Shown: positions 27,262-36,521, counted from the stretch's first letter. The stretch: DNA of 64,000 nucleotides from Roseococcus thiosulfatophilus (GCF_017311575.1 NZ_JAFFQY010000055.1:184448-248447), one strand, 5' to 3'. A program made the numbers and translations. Notes: generated from the sequence alone by a model not told the origin.

Positions 27262-28437
27262 TCAGTCGCGCTCCAAACACATCGCCACGCCCATGCCGCC
27301 GCCGATGCACAGCGTGGCCAGGCCCTTCTTCGCGTCCCGCCGCTGCATCTCGAACAGCAGCGTGGTCAGCACGCGCGCACCGCTCGCGCCGATCGGGTGC
27401 CCCAGCGCGATCGCCCCGCCATTCACGTTCACCTTGGACGTGTCCCAGCCCAGATCCTTGTTCACCGCGCAGGCCTGCGCCGCGAAGGCCTCATTGGCCT
27501 CGATCAGGTCCAGGTCCGCCACCGTCCAGCCCGCCTTCTGCAAGGCCTTGCGCGAGGCCGGGATGGGCCCCGTGCCCATGATGGACGGGTCCACGCCGGC
27601 GGTGGCCCAGGAGACGATGCGCGCCATGGGCGTGATGCCGCGCTTCTTCGCCTCCTCGGCGCTCATCACCACCAGCGCGGCCGCGCCGTCATTGATGCCG
27701 GAGGCATTGCCGGCGGTCACCGTGCCATCCTTGGCGAAGGCGGCGCGCAGCTTGCCCAGCACCTCCAGCGTGGTGTCGGGCTTGGGGTATTCGTCCTCGC
27801 TGACCACCACCTCGCCCTTGCGGGTCTTGACGGTGACGGGCGCGATCTCGTCCTTGAAGCGGCCGGCCTTCATCGCCTCGCCCGCCTTGCGCTGGCTGTT
27901 GTAGGCGAATTCGTCCTGCTCCTGCCGCGTCAGCTGGAACTTCTGCGCCACGTTCTCGGCGGTGTTGCCCATGTGGTAGCCGTGGAAGGCATCCCACAGC
28001 CCGTCCTTGAGCATGGTGTCCACCAGCTCCAGGCTGCCCATCTTGGTGCCGCCGCGCATGTTGGCCGCGTGCGGCGCCTGGGACATGCTCTCCTGCCCGC
28101 CGGCGACGACGATGGTGGCATCGCCCGTCGCGATCTGCTGCGCGGCCAAGGCGACCGCGCGCAGGCCGGAGCCGCAGAGCTGGTTGATGCCGAAGGCGGT
28201 GCGCTCGACCGGAATGCCGGCGTTCACCGCGGCCTGGCGCGCCGGGTTCTGCCCCGCCCCGGCCGAGAGGATCTGGCCGAGGATCACCTCGTCCACATCC
28301 TCGCCCTTGATGCCGGCGCGGGACAGCGCGGCCTCGATGGCGACCTTGCCCAGGTCATGCGCGGCCAGCCCCGCGAGGGTGCCGTTGAAGGCGCCGACAG
28401 GGGTGCGCGCGGCGGAAGCGATGACGATACCGGTCAT
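27262..28437 (-). CDS. phaA: Acetyl-CoA C-acetyltransferase (beta-ketothiolase)
   Basis: Condenses two acetyl-CoA to acetoacetyl-CoA, the first step to polyhydroxybutyrate, and works in reverse in degradation. The 391-residue length is typical. Seen: acyl-accepting Cys88 in [40 protein letters not shown] with the catalytic His, and CIGGGMGVA with the second Cys. GAGGAGA precedes the ATG at 28437, so the longer in-frame extension is rejected. PHA genes nearby favour a PhaA role, but an assignment to general acetyl-CoA acetyltransferase is equally fair. Confidence 0.94.
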   Translation of the reverse strand: MTGIVIASAARTPVGAFNGTLAGLAAHDLGKVAIEAALSRAGIKGEDVDEVILGQILSAGAGQNPARQAAVNAGIPVERTAFGINQLCGSGLRAVALAAQQIATGDATIVVAGGQESMSQAPHAANMRGGTKMGSLELVDTMLKDGLWDAFHGYHMGNTAENVAQKFQLTRQEQDEFAYNSQRKAGEAMKAGRFKDEIAPVTVKTRKGEVVVSEDEYPKPDTTLEVLGKLRAAFAKDGTVTAGNASGINDGAAALVVMSAEEAKKRGITPMARIVSWATAGVDPSIMGTGPIPASRKALQKAGWTVADLDLIEANEAFAAQACAVNKDLGWDTSKVNVNGGAIALGHPIGASGARVLTTLLFEMQRRDAKKGLATLCIGGGMGVAMCLERD

Positions 28438-28681
28438 GGGGGTGTCTCCTCGGTTGCCCGCAATGTCGCGCTTCGCCCGATGCGGTGCAACGGTCGGGCG
28501 GCGAAAACGTCCGAGACGCCGTCCCGCCCTGGCCCGTCTTCCTGCGCGGCTGACTGGCCTGCCGCGCCTCGCTCGACCGCGGGCTGCCCGCCGCCCCCCT
28601 CGCAAGCGGAAAATGCTGGAATGGCCGCCCCGGAAGGGCCTAGGCTGCATCCGCAACAATCCACCTGCAGGGGGCTCCGTC

Positions 28682-29266
28682 ATGGCCTCGATGGTGATCC
28701 ATGACCGCCGCCTGATCGGCTCCACACCCGCCTGGTACAACTATGTCTGCCAGGTCACCGCCAACTCCCCCATCCGGACCATCGTCGAGACCACCGCGCG
28801 GCGGGCCCGGCAGTCGCGGCGGCTCGCGAAGCTGCATATCCTCTGCCATGGCTTCGAGGCGAATTGGAGCATCGGCGGACAGATCTGCACCCCCACCGCC
28901 CATGGCGGCTTCGGGTTGCAGCTCGGCATGGAGGGGCTGAACCTCTTCAACTACACGCTGGCCCGCGCCTGGAACGGGCTGGTGGACGAGATCGTCCTCT
29001 TCGCCTGCGCGCCGGCCGACACCTATCGCGAGAATGCCGGCACCTGGGGCGATGGGCGGCGCTTCTGCGGCTACCTGGCCCTGACGACCGGCGCGCGGGT
29101 CATCGCGGCGCGGGACACGCAGTATTATCGCCACAATGACGGCCCGATCGATTTCGGCGCCTGGGAAGGGCCGGTCTTCGAATACAGCGCGGCCAACCCG
29201 GATGGCGTGCGCATCCCGGACCCCTCGCCCTACCGCGTGCAGCGGTCCCGCGCCACGGCGGCCTGA
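28682..29266 (+). CDS. Orphan caspase-fold-like protein (clan CD / DUF4347-like), function unknown
   Basis: A 194-residue protein I do not recognise from a named family. It has a hydrophobic strand ending in His-Gly (LHILCHGF, His56), then a second strand ending in Ala-Cys ([12 protein letters not shown], Cys109), and later [18 protein letters not shown]. This His-Gly/Cys layout is the catalytic pattern of clan CD cysteine peptidases and of DUF4347-type domains, where TGA-x-V-x-A follows the Cys. There is no signal peptide. It stands alone between the divergent thiolase and the convergent PHA-synthase-like gene, whose stop is one base away. Homology is inferred from pattern only. Confidence 0.7.
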   Translation: MASMVIHDRRLIGSTPAWYNYVCQVTANSPIRTIVETTARRARQSRRLAKLHILCHGFEANWSIGGQICTPTAHGGFGLQLGMEGLNLFNYTLARAWNGLVDEIVLFACAPADTYRENAGTWGDGRRFCGYLALTTGARVIAARDTQYYRHNDGPIDFGAWEGPVFEYSAANPDGVRIPDPSPYRVQRSRATAA

Positions 29267-29267
29267 G

Positions 29268-30524
29268 TCAGGCCCCGCGCAGCCAGTCGAGGAAAGGCCG
29301 CCACAGCGCCGCCTCGGCCCCCTGCCCGGCCACCATGCCGATATGCCCGGCCGCGGCCTCGTGCACCATCGCACCGGGCATGGCGGCGGCCAGTGCCCCG
29401 GCCGAGGCCGGCGGCACGATGCGGTCCCGCGCGGGGATGGCCAGGAAGGCGGGCTTGCGCCAGGCCTGGGGTTCCACCGGCAGCCCCGCCACCGCCCATT
29501 CGCCGCGCATGGGGGTGTTCGCGCCATACCAGCCGCCGATGGTCTCGCGCGCCACCGGCGCGGCCAGCGGCACACCGTCATTCAGCCAGTCCTCCAGCGC
29601 CACGAAGCGGCGGGCGCGGGGGCCGGCGGGGTCCAGGCGCCCGAAGGCGCGGAACTTCTCCGCGATGCTGTAGGGGTCGAGCAGGGCGAACATGGCCTGC
29701 AGCGCGTCCACGGGCACCGTGCCGGTGGCCTCCATGACGGGTTCCAGCCCCGGCAGCAGCCTGGCCAGCCGCGCGGCCCCCGGGTCCACGTGGAAATCCC
29801 AGGGGGTGGCCAGCAGCGCCAGCGCCCGGACGCGCGCGGGCTGGCGCAGGGCCGCGGCCAACGCCAGCAGCCCGCCCATGCAGTAGCCGGCCAGCACCAC
29901 GCCCTCGGGCGCCGCCAGCAGCGCGCGTTCCAGCCGGCCGGCGATGTGGTCCGTCAGGGTGAAGCGGCGTTCCAGCGCGCCGGGCCAGCCCCAGTCCAGC
30001 AGCAGCGGCCGCACACCCTGGGCGCGGAGGAAGCGCAGGAAGGAGGCGCCCTCGTCCAGGTCCAGCACATAGGCGCGGTTCACCAGCGAGGGCACGAACA
30101 GCACCGGCGGCCCACCCCGCCCCCCTGGGCCGCCATAATCCAGCAGCCGGGCCGCGCCCTCGCGCCAGATCACGGGCGGCTCTTCCAGAGCGCGCTGGTG
30201 CGGGTGGCGGCGATAGGCCGCCAGCCCCTTCAGCAGTGCCGCATCGGCCCGCCACAGGCGCCGCAGCACGGCGGCGCGGAACTGCTCAGCCGCGAGAGGG
30301 TTTCCGCCTTGGTGCAGCGCGTCGAGCGCGCGGCCGATCCGCGCCGCCTCCGCCCTTCCCGCCTTCGACCGAGGCCAGGCGGCGTTCCAGCTCATCGAGG
30401 CGTGCGCGGAGGGCGGCGGCATCATCAGCGCGCTCAGCCCCCGCGCCTGGCTCAGCAGCAGGTGCAGCGGCAGGGGGCGCGGGCCGCGCCGCTTCGGGCC
30501 GAGCGGGGGGGGTGTCGCGCTCAC
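29268..30524 (-). CDS. PHA synthase-like alpha/beta hydrolase
   Basis: A 418-residue alpha/beta-fold protein close to polyhydroxyalkanoate synthases. The nucleophile box is GYCMGG with Cys215, the PHA-synthase form of the lipase box, and the likely triad is completed by Asp367 (ARDRIVPP) and His394 (GHIGMV). The N-terminal GPRPLPLHL looks like part of the family's start, so I keep ATG 30524. That makes it overlap the PhaE-like gene by 239 bases in another frame; if not, starts at 30425 or 30395 are possible. Neighbouring phaR and thiolase support a role in PHA metabolism. Confidence 0.75.
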   Translation of the reverse strand: MSATPPPLGPKRRGPRPLPLHLLLSQARGLSALMMPPPSAHASMSWNAAWPRSKAGRAEAARIGRALDALHQGGNPLAAEQFRAAVLRRLWRADAALLKGLAAYRRHPHQRALEEPPVIWREGAARLLDYGGPGGRGGPPVLFVPSLVNRAYVLDLDEGASFLRFLRAQGVRPLLLDWGWPGALERRFTLTDHIAGRLERALLAAPEGVVLAGYCMGGLLALAAALRQPARVRALALLATPWDFHVDPGAARLARLLPGLEPVMEATGTVPVDALQAMFALLDPYSIAEKFRAFGRLDPAGPRARRFVALEDWLNDGVPLAAPVARETIGGWYGANTPMRGEWAVAGLPVEPQAWRKPAFLAIPARDRIVPPASAGALAAAMPGAMVHEAAAGHIGMVAGQGAEAALWRPFLDWLRGA

Positions 30525-30699
30525 GCGGGGGCCAGGCCGCGGCGGCGGCCGCCTGCGCCCGCCAGAAGGCGGCCATCAGCGCCACGCCGGCGGCCCAGGC
30601 CTCGGCGATCTCCTGGTCCTGGGCGAGCGCCGTCACCTCGCTCTCCCAGAGCGTGATCCAGTCGGCGGCAAGCTTGTCGAGTGGGTCGGGCGGCTCCAT
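30286..30699 (-). CDS. Small PhaE-like/phasin-like protein
   Basis: A 137-residue protein not matched to a named family. The first 55 residues are amphipathic helical (LDKLAADWITLWESEVTALA and AWAAGVALMAAFWRAQ), the middle is Pro/Ala-rich, a coiled coil follows (about 92-113, AALRARLDELERRLASVE), and the tail is strongly basic. This layout resembles PHA-synthase partner or granule-associated proteins. It stands upstream of the PHA-synthase-like gene, overlaps it, and is divergent from phaR. Function is inferred from context. Confidence 0.65.
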   Translation of the reverse strand: MEPPDPLDKLAADWITLWESEVTALAQDQEIAEAWAAGVALMAAFWRAQAAAAAAWPPRERDTPPARPEAARPAPPAAAPAAEPGAGAERADDAAALRARLDELERRLASVEGGKGGGGADRPRARRAAPRRKPSRG

Positions 30700-30777
30700 C
30701 CATGCCTTTGCTGCTTCGGCCGGCGCACAAGCCAGGGGCGGCAGAGACTTATCGCATCCCGGGCGGCGCGTGCTAGA

Positions 30778-30791
30778 GTTGCGGCCGCAAC
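30778..30791. promoter_or_regulatory. Palindrome between the PhaE-like gene and phaR, possible PhaR operator
   Basis: GTTGCGGCCGCAAC is a perfect 14-base palindrome containing TTGC/GCAA arms, 24 bases before the phaR ATG and 79 bases before the divergent gene. PhaR proteins are known to bind TGC-rich dyads at their own and phasin promoters, so this is a plausible autoregulatory site. Not proven. Confidence 0.5.
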
Positions 30792-30814
30792 AAAGCCCGA
30801 ACGGGGAACGTCAC

Positions 30815-31354
30815 ATGTCCGACGACAGCGCCGCCAGCAAGCCGTCCAAACCCCCGGTGGTGGTGAAGAAGTATGCGAACCGGCGGCTCTACAACACCGA
30901 AAGCAGCAGCTACGTCACGCTGGATGACTTGGCGCAGATGATCCGGCAGGGGCGGGACTTCGTGGTCTATGACGCGAAGTCGGGCGACGACATCACCCGC
31001 GGCGTGCTGACGCAGATCATCGTGGAGGAGGAGGCGAAGGGCAGCCATCTCCTGCCCGAGAGCTTCCTGCGCCAGCTCATCGGCTTCTATGGCGACAGCC
31101 TGCAGGGCGTGGTGCCGCGCTACCTGGAAATGACCATGCAGGGCTTCGCCCGCCAGCAGGAGGAGATGCGCCGCGGCGTGCAGGAGGCCTTCCGCCCCTT
31201 CACGCTCGAAGAGATCAGCAGCCGCAACATCGCCATGATGGAGCGCGCGATGAGCCTGTTCAGCCCCTTCCCGGCCCGCGGCGAGGTCGAGGCGCTCAAG
31301 GCCGAGAACGCGAAGCTGAAGGAGGAGCTGAACCGGCTGCGCGCGAAGGTCTGA
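30815..31354 (+). CDS. phaR: Polyhydroxyalkanoate synthesis repressor PhaR
   Basis: Sensor of PHA granules that represses phasin and PHA genes until polymer is present. The 179-residue protein has the PHB/PHA accumulation DNA-binding domain (KKYANRRLYNTESSSYVTL, about residues 18-36), the two PHB_acc regions (FLRQLIGFYGDSLQGVVPRY), and a C-terminal coiled coil (VEALKAENAKLKEELNRLRAK). A longer frame upstream was rejected. Transcribed divergently from the PhaE-like/PHA-synthase-like pair. Confidence 0.95.
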   Translation: MSDDSAASKPSKPPVVVKKYANRRLYNTESSSYVTLDDLAQMIRQGRDFVVYDAKSGDDITRGVLTQIIVEEEAKGSHLLPESFLRQLIGFYGDSLQGVVPRYLEMTMQGFARQQEEMRRGVQEAFRPFTLEEISSRNIAMMERAMSLFSPFPARGEVEALKAENAKLKEELNRLRAKV

Positions 31355-31374
31355 TGGCCACCGGCTGAATGCCC

Positions 31375-31394
31375 ATTAACTCAATAGGAATTAT
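31375..31394. promoter_or_regulatory. Candidate Rrf2-type operator, site A
   Basis: On the minus strand the site reads ATAATTCCTATTGAGTTAAT. Its first 11 bases are identical to site B at 36933, and 12 of the 14 dyad positions of site B are kept. It is 61 bases before the sulfite-oxidase-like gene in an AT-rich patch. The adjacent Rrf2 regulator (36963-37415) is the obvious candidate protein. Confidence 0.6.
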
Positions 31395-31455
31395 CTGGAC
31401 TCTCGCCCGCCGCGTTTGTTAACCTCTCCCTCACCAAGAACACAGGGAGAGTTCC

Positions 31456-32511
31456 ATGCCTGACAGCCTGACCCCCACGGTGGCCGAACCCCTGAACATC
31501 GAGCCGCCCGTCTCCGCGCTCGACGCGCCCATCACCCCCACCCATGTCTTTTTCACCCGCAACAACGGCACCGTCCCTGAGATGGAGCCGGGCTGGACCC
31601 TGTCCGTCACCGGGCTGGTCGAGCGCGAACTCACCCTCACCCCCGAGGCGTTGCGCGCCCGCTTCCCCACGGTCGAGGTCGTTTCCGTCATGGAATGCGC
31701 GGGCAACAACCGCAGCGCCATCACGCCGGCCGTGGACGGGCTGGCCTGGGGCGCGGGGGCCGTGGGCTGCGCGCGCTGGACCGGCGTGCGCCTCGCGGAT
31801 GTGCTGGAGGCCGCCGGCGTCTCCCCCCGCGCCGTCTATGTGGGCTTCCGCAGCCCGGACCATGTCATCGGCAAGCCGGGGGTGGAGGCGCTCTCGCGCG
31901 GGCTGCCCATCGCCAAGGCGCTCTCACCCGAGACGCTGATCGCCTTCGGGATGAACGGCGCGCCGCTGACCGCGCTGCACGGCGCGCCGCTGCGGATCGT
32001 GGCGCCCGGCTTCCCCGGCTCGGCCTGGCAGAAATGGCTGCGCGAGATCCTGGTGCTGGACCGCGAGCATGACGGCGCGAAGATGACGGGCCTCGATTAC
32101 CGCATGCCGCGCCGCCCGCGCCGCCCCAACGAGGACCCGGCGGGCACGGAGTTCGACGTCATCACCGACATGCCGGTGAAGAGCCTGATCACCGCGCCGC
32201 CGGAGGGTTTTTCCACCCCCGGCCCCGTGGCGGTGCGCGGCTTCGCCTGGAGCGGGCATGTGCCGGTGGCGAAGGTGGAGGTCTCGGCCGATGGCGGCGC
32301 CACCTGGCACCATGCGCGGCTGGAGGCGGGGGCCTCGCAATGGGCCTGGCGGCGCTTCACTGCGGAACTGGCCGTGCCCCCGGGCCCCGTGACGCTGATG
32401 GCGCGCGCCACCGACATGGCCGGCAAGACCCAGCCCATGGACCCGCCCTGGAACCCGCGCGGCTACCTCAACAACGCCGTTCAGCGGGTGGGGGGAGTCG
32501 TGGCGGGCTGA
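31456..32511 (+). CDS. Sulfite oxidase-like molybdopterin enzyme
   Basis: A 351-residue protein of the sulfite oxidase family. FFTRNNG near residue 32 and MECAGNNRS with the molybdenum-ligand Cys81 are hallmarks. A C-terminal Mo-co dimerisation domain (about 230-345) has VAVRGFAWSGHVPVAKVEVS. No signal peptide or haem domain is visible, so it may act in the cytoplasm or be exported with a partner. The candidate Rrf2 operator upstream and the sulfate transporter nearby suggest a role in sulfur oxidation or detoxification. The last residues and stop codon lie in the first unit of a tandem repeat. Confidence 0.88.
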   Translation: MPDSLTPTVAEPLNIEPPVSALDAPITPTHVFFTRNNGTVPEMEPGWTLSVTGLVERELTLTPEALRARFPTVEVVSVMECAGNNRSAITPAVDGLAWGAGAVGCARWTGVRLADVLEAAGVSPRAVYVGFRSPDHVIGKPGVEALSRGLPIAKALSPETLIAFGMNGAPLTALHGAPLRIVAPGFPGSAWQKWLREILVLDREHDGAKMTGLDYRMPRRPRRPNEDPAGTEFDVITDMPVKSLITAPPEGFSTPGPVAVRGFAWSGHVPVAKVEVSADGGATWHHARLEAGASQWAWRRFTAELAVPPGPVTLMARATDMAGKTQPMDPPWNPRGYLNNAVQRVGGVVAG

Positions 32512-32700
32512 AAGCCCGCTGCGCCAGGAAAGGCTCGGCGGGCTGAAAGCCCGCTGCGCCAGGAAAGGCTCGGCGGGCTGAAAGCCCGCTGCGCCAGGAA
32601 AGGCTCGGCGGGCGGAAGGCCCGCTGCGCCGGGAAAGGCTCGGCGGGCGGAAGGCCCGCTGCGCCGGGAAAGGCTCGGCGGGCGGAAGGCCCGCCGCGCC
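32503..32700. repeat. Tandem array of six 35-base units, each with a hairpin
   Basis: Units start at 32503, 32538, 32573, 32608, 32643 and 32678 (last one short). Each starts with a 6-base-stem hairpin GCGGGC-TGAAA-GCCCGC (units 1-3) or GCGGGC-GGAAG-GCCCGC (units 4-6). The spacer is TGCGCC, then AGG or GGG, then AAAGGCTCG. Within each half the copies are almost identical. There are no unique spacers, so this is not CRISPR. It fills the gap between convergent sulfite oxidase and cysA. Likely REP-like, perhaps with a terminator or mRNA-protecting role. Confidence 0.92.
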
Positions 32701-32732
32701 GAGGATGGCGGCGGGCCGGTCCCGCCGCCCGC

Positions 32733-33803
32733 TCAGGTCGCGAGAAGCACGGCCTCCGCCTCCGCGCGCGCCCCGTCCGCGCCGAAGACCAGCGCCGACT
32801 GCACCTCCACCCGGCAGGGCGCGCCGCGTTCCAGCCGCGCGCCGGGCGCCAGCACCGCGTCCAGCAGCGTGCCGCCCACCTCCACCACCGCGCGCGACCG
32901 CGCCTCGGTCGCGTCGCGGATGGAGCGCACCACACCCCCCCCTTGGCCCGGCCCCACGCCCGCATGCAGCACCAGGCCCGCCGGCCGCAGGAAGGCCAGG
33001 GCCGGCCCGTCGGGCAGGCGCACCTCCACCGGCGGCAGCGGCAGGTCGAAATGCGCGCGTCCGTCGCGCACCCGGCAGGTGAGGCGCGCCGCCTCGCCCA
33101 GGAAGCCGGCCACGAAGGGGGTGGCGGGCGCGCGCAGCAGGGTCTCGGCCGTGTCGCATTGCACGATGCGGCCCTTCTCCATCACGGCCACGCGGTCGGC
33201 CATCTCCATCGCCTCCTCCTGGTCATGCGTGACGAGGATGGTGGAGATGCCGAGCCGGTCGTGCAGGCCGCGGACCCAGCGGCGCACATCCTTGCGCACC
33301 AGCGCGTCCAGCGCGCCGAAGGGCTCGTCCAGCAGCAGCAGCCGCGGCTCGATGGCCAATGCCCGGGCCAGGGCCACGCGCTGGCGCTGCCCGCCGGAAA
33401 TCTGCTCCGGGTAGCGGCGCTCCAACTCCGGGATCTGCACCAGGGCCAGGAGTTCGCGCACGCGGCGCGCGATCTCGGCCTCGGCCGGGCGGTCGCGGCG
33501 GACGCGCAGGCCGAAGGCCACGTTCTCGAACACCGTCATGTGGCGGAACAGCGCGTAGTGCTGGAACACCACGCCGATGCGCCGCTCGCGCGCGGGCACG
33601 CCGGTCATGTCCGCGCCCTCGATCAGGACGCGGCCCGCATCGGTGCCCTCCAGCCCCGCGAGAATCCGCAGCAGCGTGGTCTTGCCCGAGCCGGAAGGCC
33701 CCAGCAGCGCCACGAACTCCCCACTGGCGATGGAGAGCGAGACGCCCTCCAGCGCGGCGGTGGCGCCGAAGCGGCGGACGACGCCCTCGACCTCGATGCT
33801 CAT
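32733..33803 (-). CDS. cysA: Sulfate/thiosulfate ABC transporter ATP-binding protein CysA
   Basis: ATPase subunit of the sulfate importer, 356 residues. Walker A GPSGSGKT (35-42), Q-loop FQHYALF, signature [14 protein letters not shown], Walker [13 protein letters not shown], switch His in [10 protein letters not shown]. The C-terminal TOBE-like region spans about 240-350. The ATG overlaps the cysW stop (ATGA). It ends the operon; the hairpin array follows its stop. Confidence 0.94.
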   Translation of the reverse strand: MSIEVEGVVRRFGATAALEGVSLSIASGEFVALLGPSGSGKTTLLRILAGLEGTDAGRVLIEGADMTGVPARERRIGVVFQHYALFRHMTVFENVAFGLRVRRDRPAEAEIARRVRELLALVQIPELERRYPEQISGGQRQRVALARALAIEPRLLLLDEPFGALDALVRKDVRRWVRGLHDRLGISTILVTHDQEEAMEMADRVAVMEKGRIVQCDTAETLLRAPATPFVAGFLGEAARLTCRVRDGRAHFDLPLPPVEVRLPDGPALAFLRPAGLVLHAGVGPGQGGGVVRSIRDATEARSRAVVEVGGTLLDAVLAPGARLERGAPCRVEVQSALVFGADGARAEAEAVLLAT

Positions 33804-34645
33804 GCCGCACCTCCCGCGCGCCGCCCGGCGACGCGCTCCAGCGCCGTCTTGGCGGCCAGGGTGACGAGGCCCAGCAGCGCCAGCAGCGCGGCCACGGCGA
33901 AGGCGCCCGCGAACTGGTATTCGTTGTAGAGGATCTCGACATGCAGCGGCATGGTGTTGGTCTCCCCGCGGATATGGCCGGACACGACGGACACCGCGCC
34001 GAATTCGCCCATGGCGCGGGCATTGCAGAGCAGGACGCCGGAGAGCAGCGCCCATTTCACGTTGGGCAGCGTGACGCGCCAGAAGGTCTGGAACCCCGTG
34101 GCGCCGAGGGTGGCGGCGGCCTCCTCCTCGTCGCGCCCCTGCTCCTGCATCAGCGGCAGCACCGTGCGGGCCACGAAGGGGAAGGTGACGAAGACGGTGG
34201 CGAGCACGAGGCCCGGCAGCGCGAAGATGATCTGGATGTCGCGCGCGCGCAGCCATTCGCCGAACCAGCCCTGCGCGCCGAAGATCAGCACGAAGACGAG
34301 GCCCGCGATGACGGGCGAGACGCTGAAGGGCAGCTCGATCAGCGTGACGAGCAGGCGCTTGCCGGGGAAGTCGAACTTCGCCACGCACCAGGCGGCGGCC
34401 ACGCCGCCCACCAGGTTCACCGGCACGGTGATGGCGGCCACGATGAGGGTGAGGCGCATGGCCGCCAGGCTGTCCTCCTCCAGGATGGCGTCCAGCGCCA
34501 CGGGCAGGCCGCGCCGCAACGCCTCGGTGAAGACGGCGAGCAGGGGCAGCAGCAGCATGACCAGCGCCACCAGCAGCGCGAGGCCGAGCAGCAGGCGCCG
34601 CGCCCAGGGCGCGTCCTCATGCGCGGGTCGGAAGGGGCCCATCAT
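33800..34645 (-). CDS. cysW: Sulfate ABC transporter permease CysW
   Basis: Inner-membrane permease subunit, 281 residues with about six membrane segments. The permease signature [23 protein letters not shown] (residues about 175-197, here split over the EAA loop) contacts CysA, and [15 protein letters not shown] is typical of CysW. The start at 34645 overlaps the cysT stop. The subunit order cysT-cysW-cysA is that of the known sulfate transporter operon. Confidence 0.94.
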   Translation of the reverse strand: MMGPFRPAHEDAPWARRLLLGLALLVALVMLLLPLLAVFTEALRRGLPVALDAILEEDSLAAMRLTLIVAAITVPVNLVGGVAAAWCVAKFDFPGKRLLVTLIELPFSVSPVIAGLVFVLIFGAQGWFGEWLRARDIQIIFALPGLVLATVFVTFPFVARTVLPLMQEQGRDEEEAAATLGATGFQTFWRVTLPNVKWALLSGVLLCNARAMGEFGAVSVVSGHIRGETNTMPLHVEILYNEYQFAGAFAVAALLALLGLVTLAAKTALERVAGRRAGGAA

Positions 34646-35487
34646 CGCCGCCCCCGCCGCAGCCAACGCTGCACCAGGTTCAGCAGGAAGAGCACGCCGA
34701 AGGAGAGCGTCAGCATGGCCAGCCCCACCGCCGCCGCGCCTGCATAGTCGAATTGTTCGAGGCGGATGACGATGAGAAGCGGCGCGATCTCGCTCACCAT
34801 CGGCAGGTTGCCGGCGATGAAGATGACGCTGCCATATTCGCCGACCGATCGCGCGAAGCTGAGCGCGAAGCCGGTCAGCAGGGCCGGCGCCAGGGCGGGC
34901 AGCACCACGCGCCACAGCGTCTGCGGGCGGGTGGCGCCCAGCGTGGCGGCGGCTTCCTCGGCGTCGCGGCCCATGTCGCGCAGCACGGGCTCCACCGTGC
35001 GGACGATGAAGGGCAGGCCCACGAACATCAGCGCCAGCACGATTCCGGCCGGCGTGAAGGCCACCTGCCAGCCGGTCAGCGCCGTGATGGGCGCGCCCAG
35101 CCAGCCATTGGGCGCGAAGATGGCCGTCAGCGCGATGCCGGCGACGGCGGTCGGCAGGGCGAAGGGCAGGTCCACCGCGCCATCCAGCAGCGCGCGGCCC
35201 GGAAAGCGCAGCCGCACGATCACCCAGGCCAACAGCAGGCCGAGCGGCAGGTTGATCAGCGCGGCCAGCAGCGCCGTGCCGAAGGACAGGCGCAGCGCCG
35301 CCCAGACCCGCGGCTCGGAAAGGGAGGCGATGACGCCGCCCACCCCCAGCTCCCACGGCTTGATGACCAGCGCGGCCAGCGGGATCACGACGATCAGGCC
35401 CAGCCAGGCCAGCGTGATCCCCATCGTCAGCCCGAAGCCCGGGATGGCCACGACCCGCGCGGGGCCGCGCATCACCGTGGCGCTCAT
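34642..35487 (-). CDS. cysT: Sulfate ABC transporter permease CysT (CysU)
   Basis: Second permease subunit of the sulfate importer, 281 residues, about six membrane segments. [19 protein letters not shown] and the EAA loop [20 protein letters not shown] are visible, as is [20 protein letters not shown], a CysT signature. It overlaps sbp by four bases and cysW by four, so the operon is translationally coupled. Confidence 0.94.
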   Translation of the reverse strand: MSATVMRGPARVVAIPGFGLTMGITLAWLGLIVVIPLAALVIKPWELGVGGVIASLSEPRVWAALRLSFGTALLAALINLPLGLLLAWVIVRLRFPGRALLDGAVDLPFALPTAVAGIALTAIFAPNGWLGAPITALTGWQVAFTPAGIVLALMFVGLPFIVRTVEPVLRDMGRDAEEAAATLGATRPQTLWRVVLPALAPALLTGFALSFARSVGEYGSVIFIAGNLPMVSEIAPLLIVIRLEQFDYAGAAAVGLAMLTLSFGVLFLLNLVQRWLRRGRR

Positions 35488-36521
35488 CGCGCGGGGGCCG
35501 TGATGCGGTCGAAGATGCCGCCATCGTTGAAGTGGACGCGCTGCGCCTCGGCCCAGCCGCCGAAAGCGCCGTCCACGGTGACGAGTTCCATCGCCGGGAA
35601 GCGCGCGGCATGGGCGGCGAGGACGGCCGGGTCGCGCGGGCGGTAATAATGCTTGGCCACCAGGGCCTGGCCCTCCGGCGTGTAGAGGCCGCGCAGATAG
35701 GCCTCGGCGGCCGCGCGGGTGCCGCGACGGTCCACATTCTGGTCCACCACGGCGACGGATGGCTCGGCCAGGATGGAGAAGCTGGGGTAGATGATCTCGA
35801 GCCCCGCCGCCGCGAATTCCTGCAAGGCGAGGTGCGCCTCGTTCTCCCAGGACAGGAACACGTCGCCCTGCCCGCGCTGGGCGAAGGTGGTGAGCGAGCC
35901 GCGCGCGCCGGTGTCCAGCACCGGCACCTGGCGGAAGAGCTGCGCCGTGGCGCGCTCCGCCGCGGCCGCGTCGCCGCCCGGCTGGCGCAGCGCCCAGGCC
36001 CAGAAGGCCAGGTAGTTCCAGCGCGCCCCGCCCGAGGTCTTGGGGTTGGGGGTGATGATGCGGATATCGGGCTTCAGCAGATCGCCCCAGTCGCGCACCG
36101 CCTTGGGATTCCCGCGCCGCACGAGGAAGACGATGGTGCTGGTGTAGGGCGCGCTGTTGTGCGGCAGGCGGGACATCCAGTCGCGCGCCAGGAAGCCGCG
36201 CTCAGCCACGGCATCAATGTCGTAGGCCAGCGCCAGGGTCAGCACATCCGCCTGCAGCCCATCAATGACCGAGCGCGCCTGCCGGCCCGAGCCGCCATGG
36301 GAGGTGTTCACCCGCAGCGACTGGCCGTGCTGCGCGCGCCATTGCGCCGTGAAGATGGGGTTGTACTCGCGATACAGCTCCCGCGTCGGGTCGTAGGAGA
36401 CGTTGAGCAGGGTGTTCGCCTGCTGCGACCAAGCGGGGGAAGCGGCGAGGGCCAGGGCGGGCGCGCCCGTGAGCAGGGCGCGTCGGCCCGTTGCGAAGCC
36501 TGGGGTGGGCATCGGTCGCAT
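35484..36521 (-). CDS. sbp: Sulfate ABC transporter substrate-binding protein
   Basis: Periplasmic sulfate-binding protein, 345 residues. The N-terminus has [24 protein letters not shown], a signal with a twin-arginine-like pair. [13 protein letters not shown] starts the mature protein; family blocks [20 protein letters not shown] (about 92-112), [20 protein letters not shown] and [11 protein letters not shown] are all present. A start three codons later is possible. It follows the small gene by 30 bases and is the second gene of the sulfur operon. Confidence 0.94.
   Translation of the reverse strand: MRPMPTPGFATGRRALLTGAPALALAASPAWSQQANTLLNVSYDPTRELYREYNPIFTAQWRAQHGQSLRVNTSHGGSGRQARSVIDGLQADVLTLALAYDIDAVAERGFLARDWMSRLPHNSAPYTSTIVFLVRRGNPKAVRDWGDLLKPDIRIITPNPKTSGGARWNYLAFWAWALRQPGGDAAAAERATAQLFRQVPVLDTGARGSLTTFAQRGQGDVFLSWENEAHLALQEFAAAGLEIIYPSFSILAEPSVAVVDQNVDRRGTRAAAEAYLRGLYTPEGQALVAKHYYRPRDPAVLAAHAARFPAMELVTVDGAFGGWAEAQRVHFNDGGIFDRITAPAR

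Noticed and set aside
28438..28681. Possible N-terminal extension of the thiolase to 28740
   Set aside because: The extension is Arg/Gly-rich and shadow-like, and GAGGAGA stands right before the ATG at 28437 that gives the standard 391-residue enzyme.
32503..32700. Possible CRISPR array
   Set aside because: The repeats abut with the same short spacer in each unit; there are no unique spacers and no cas genes.
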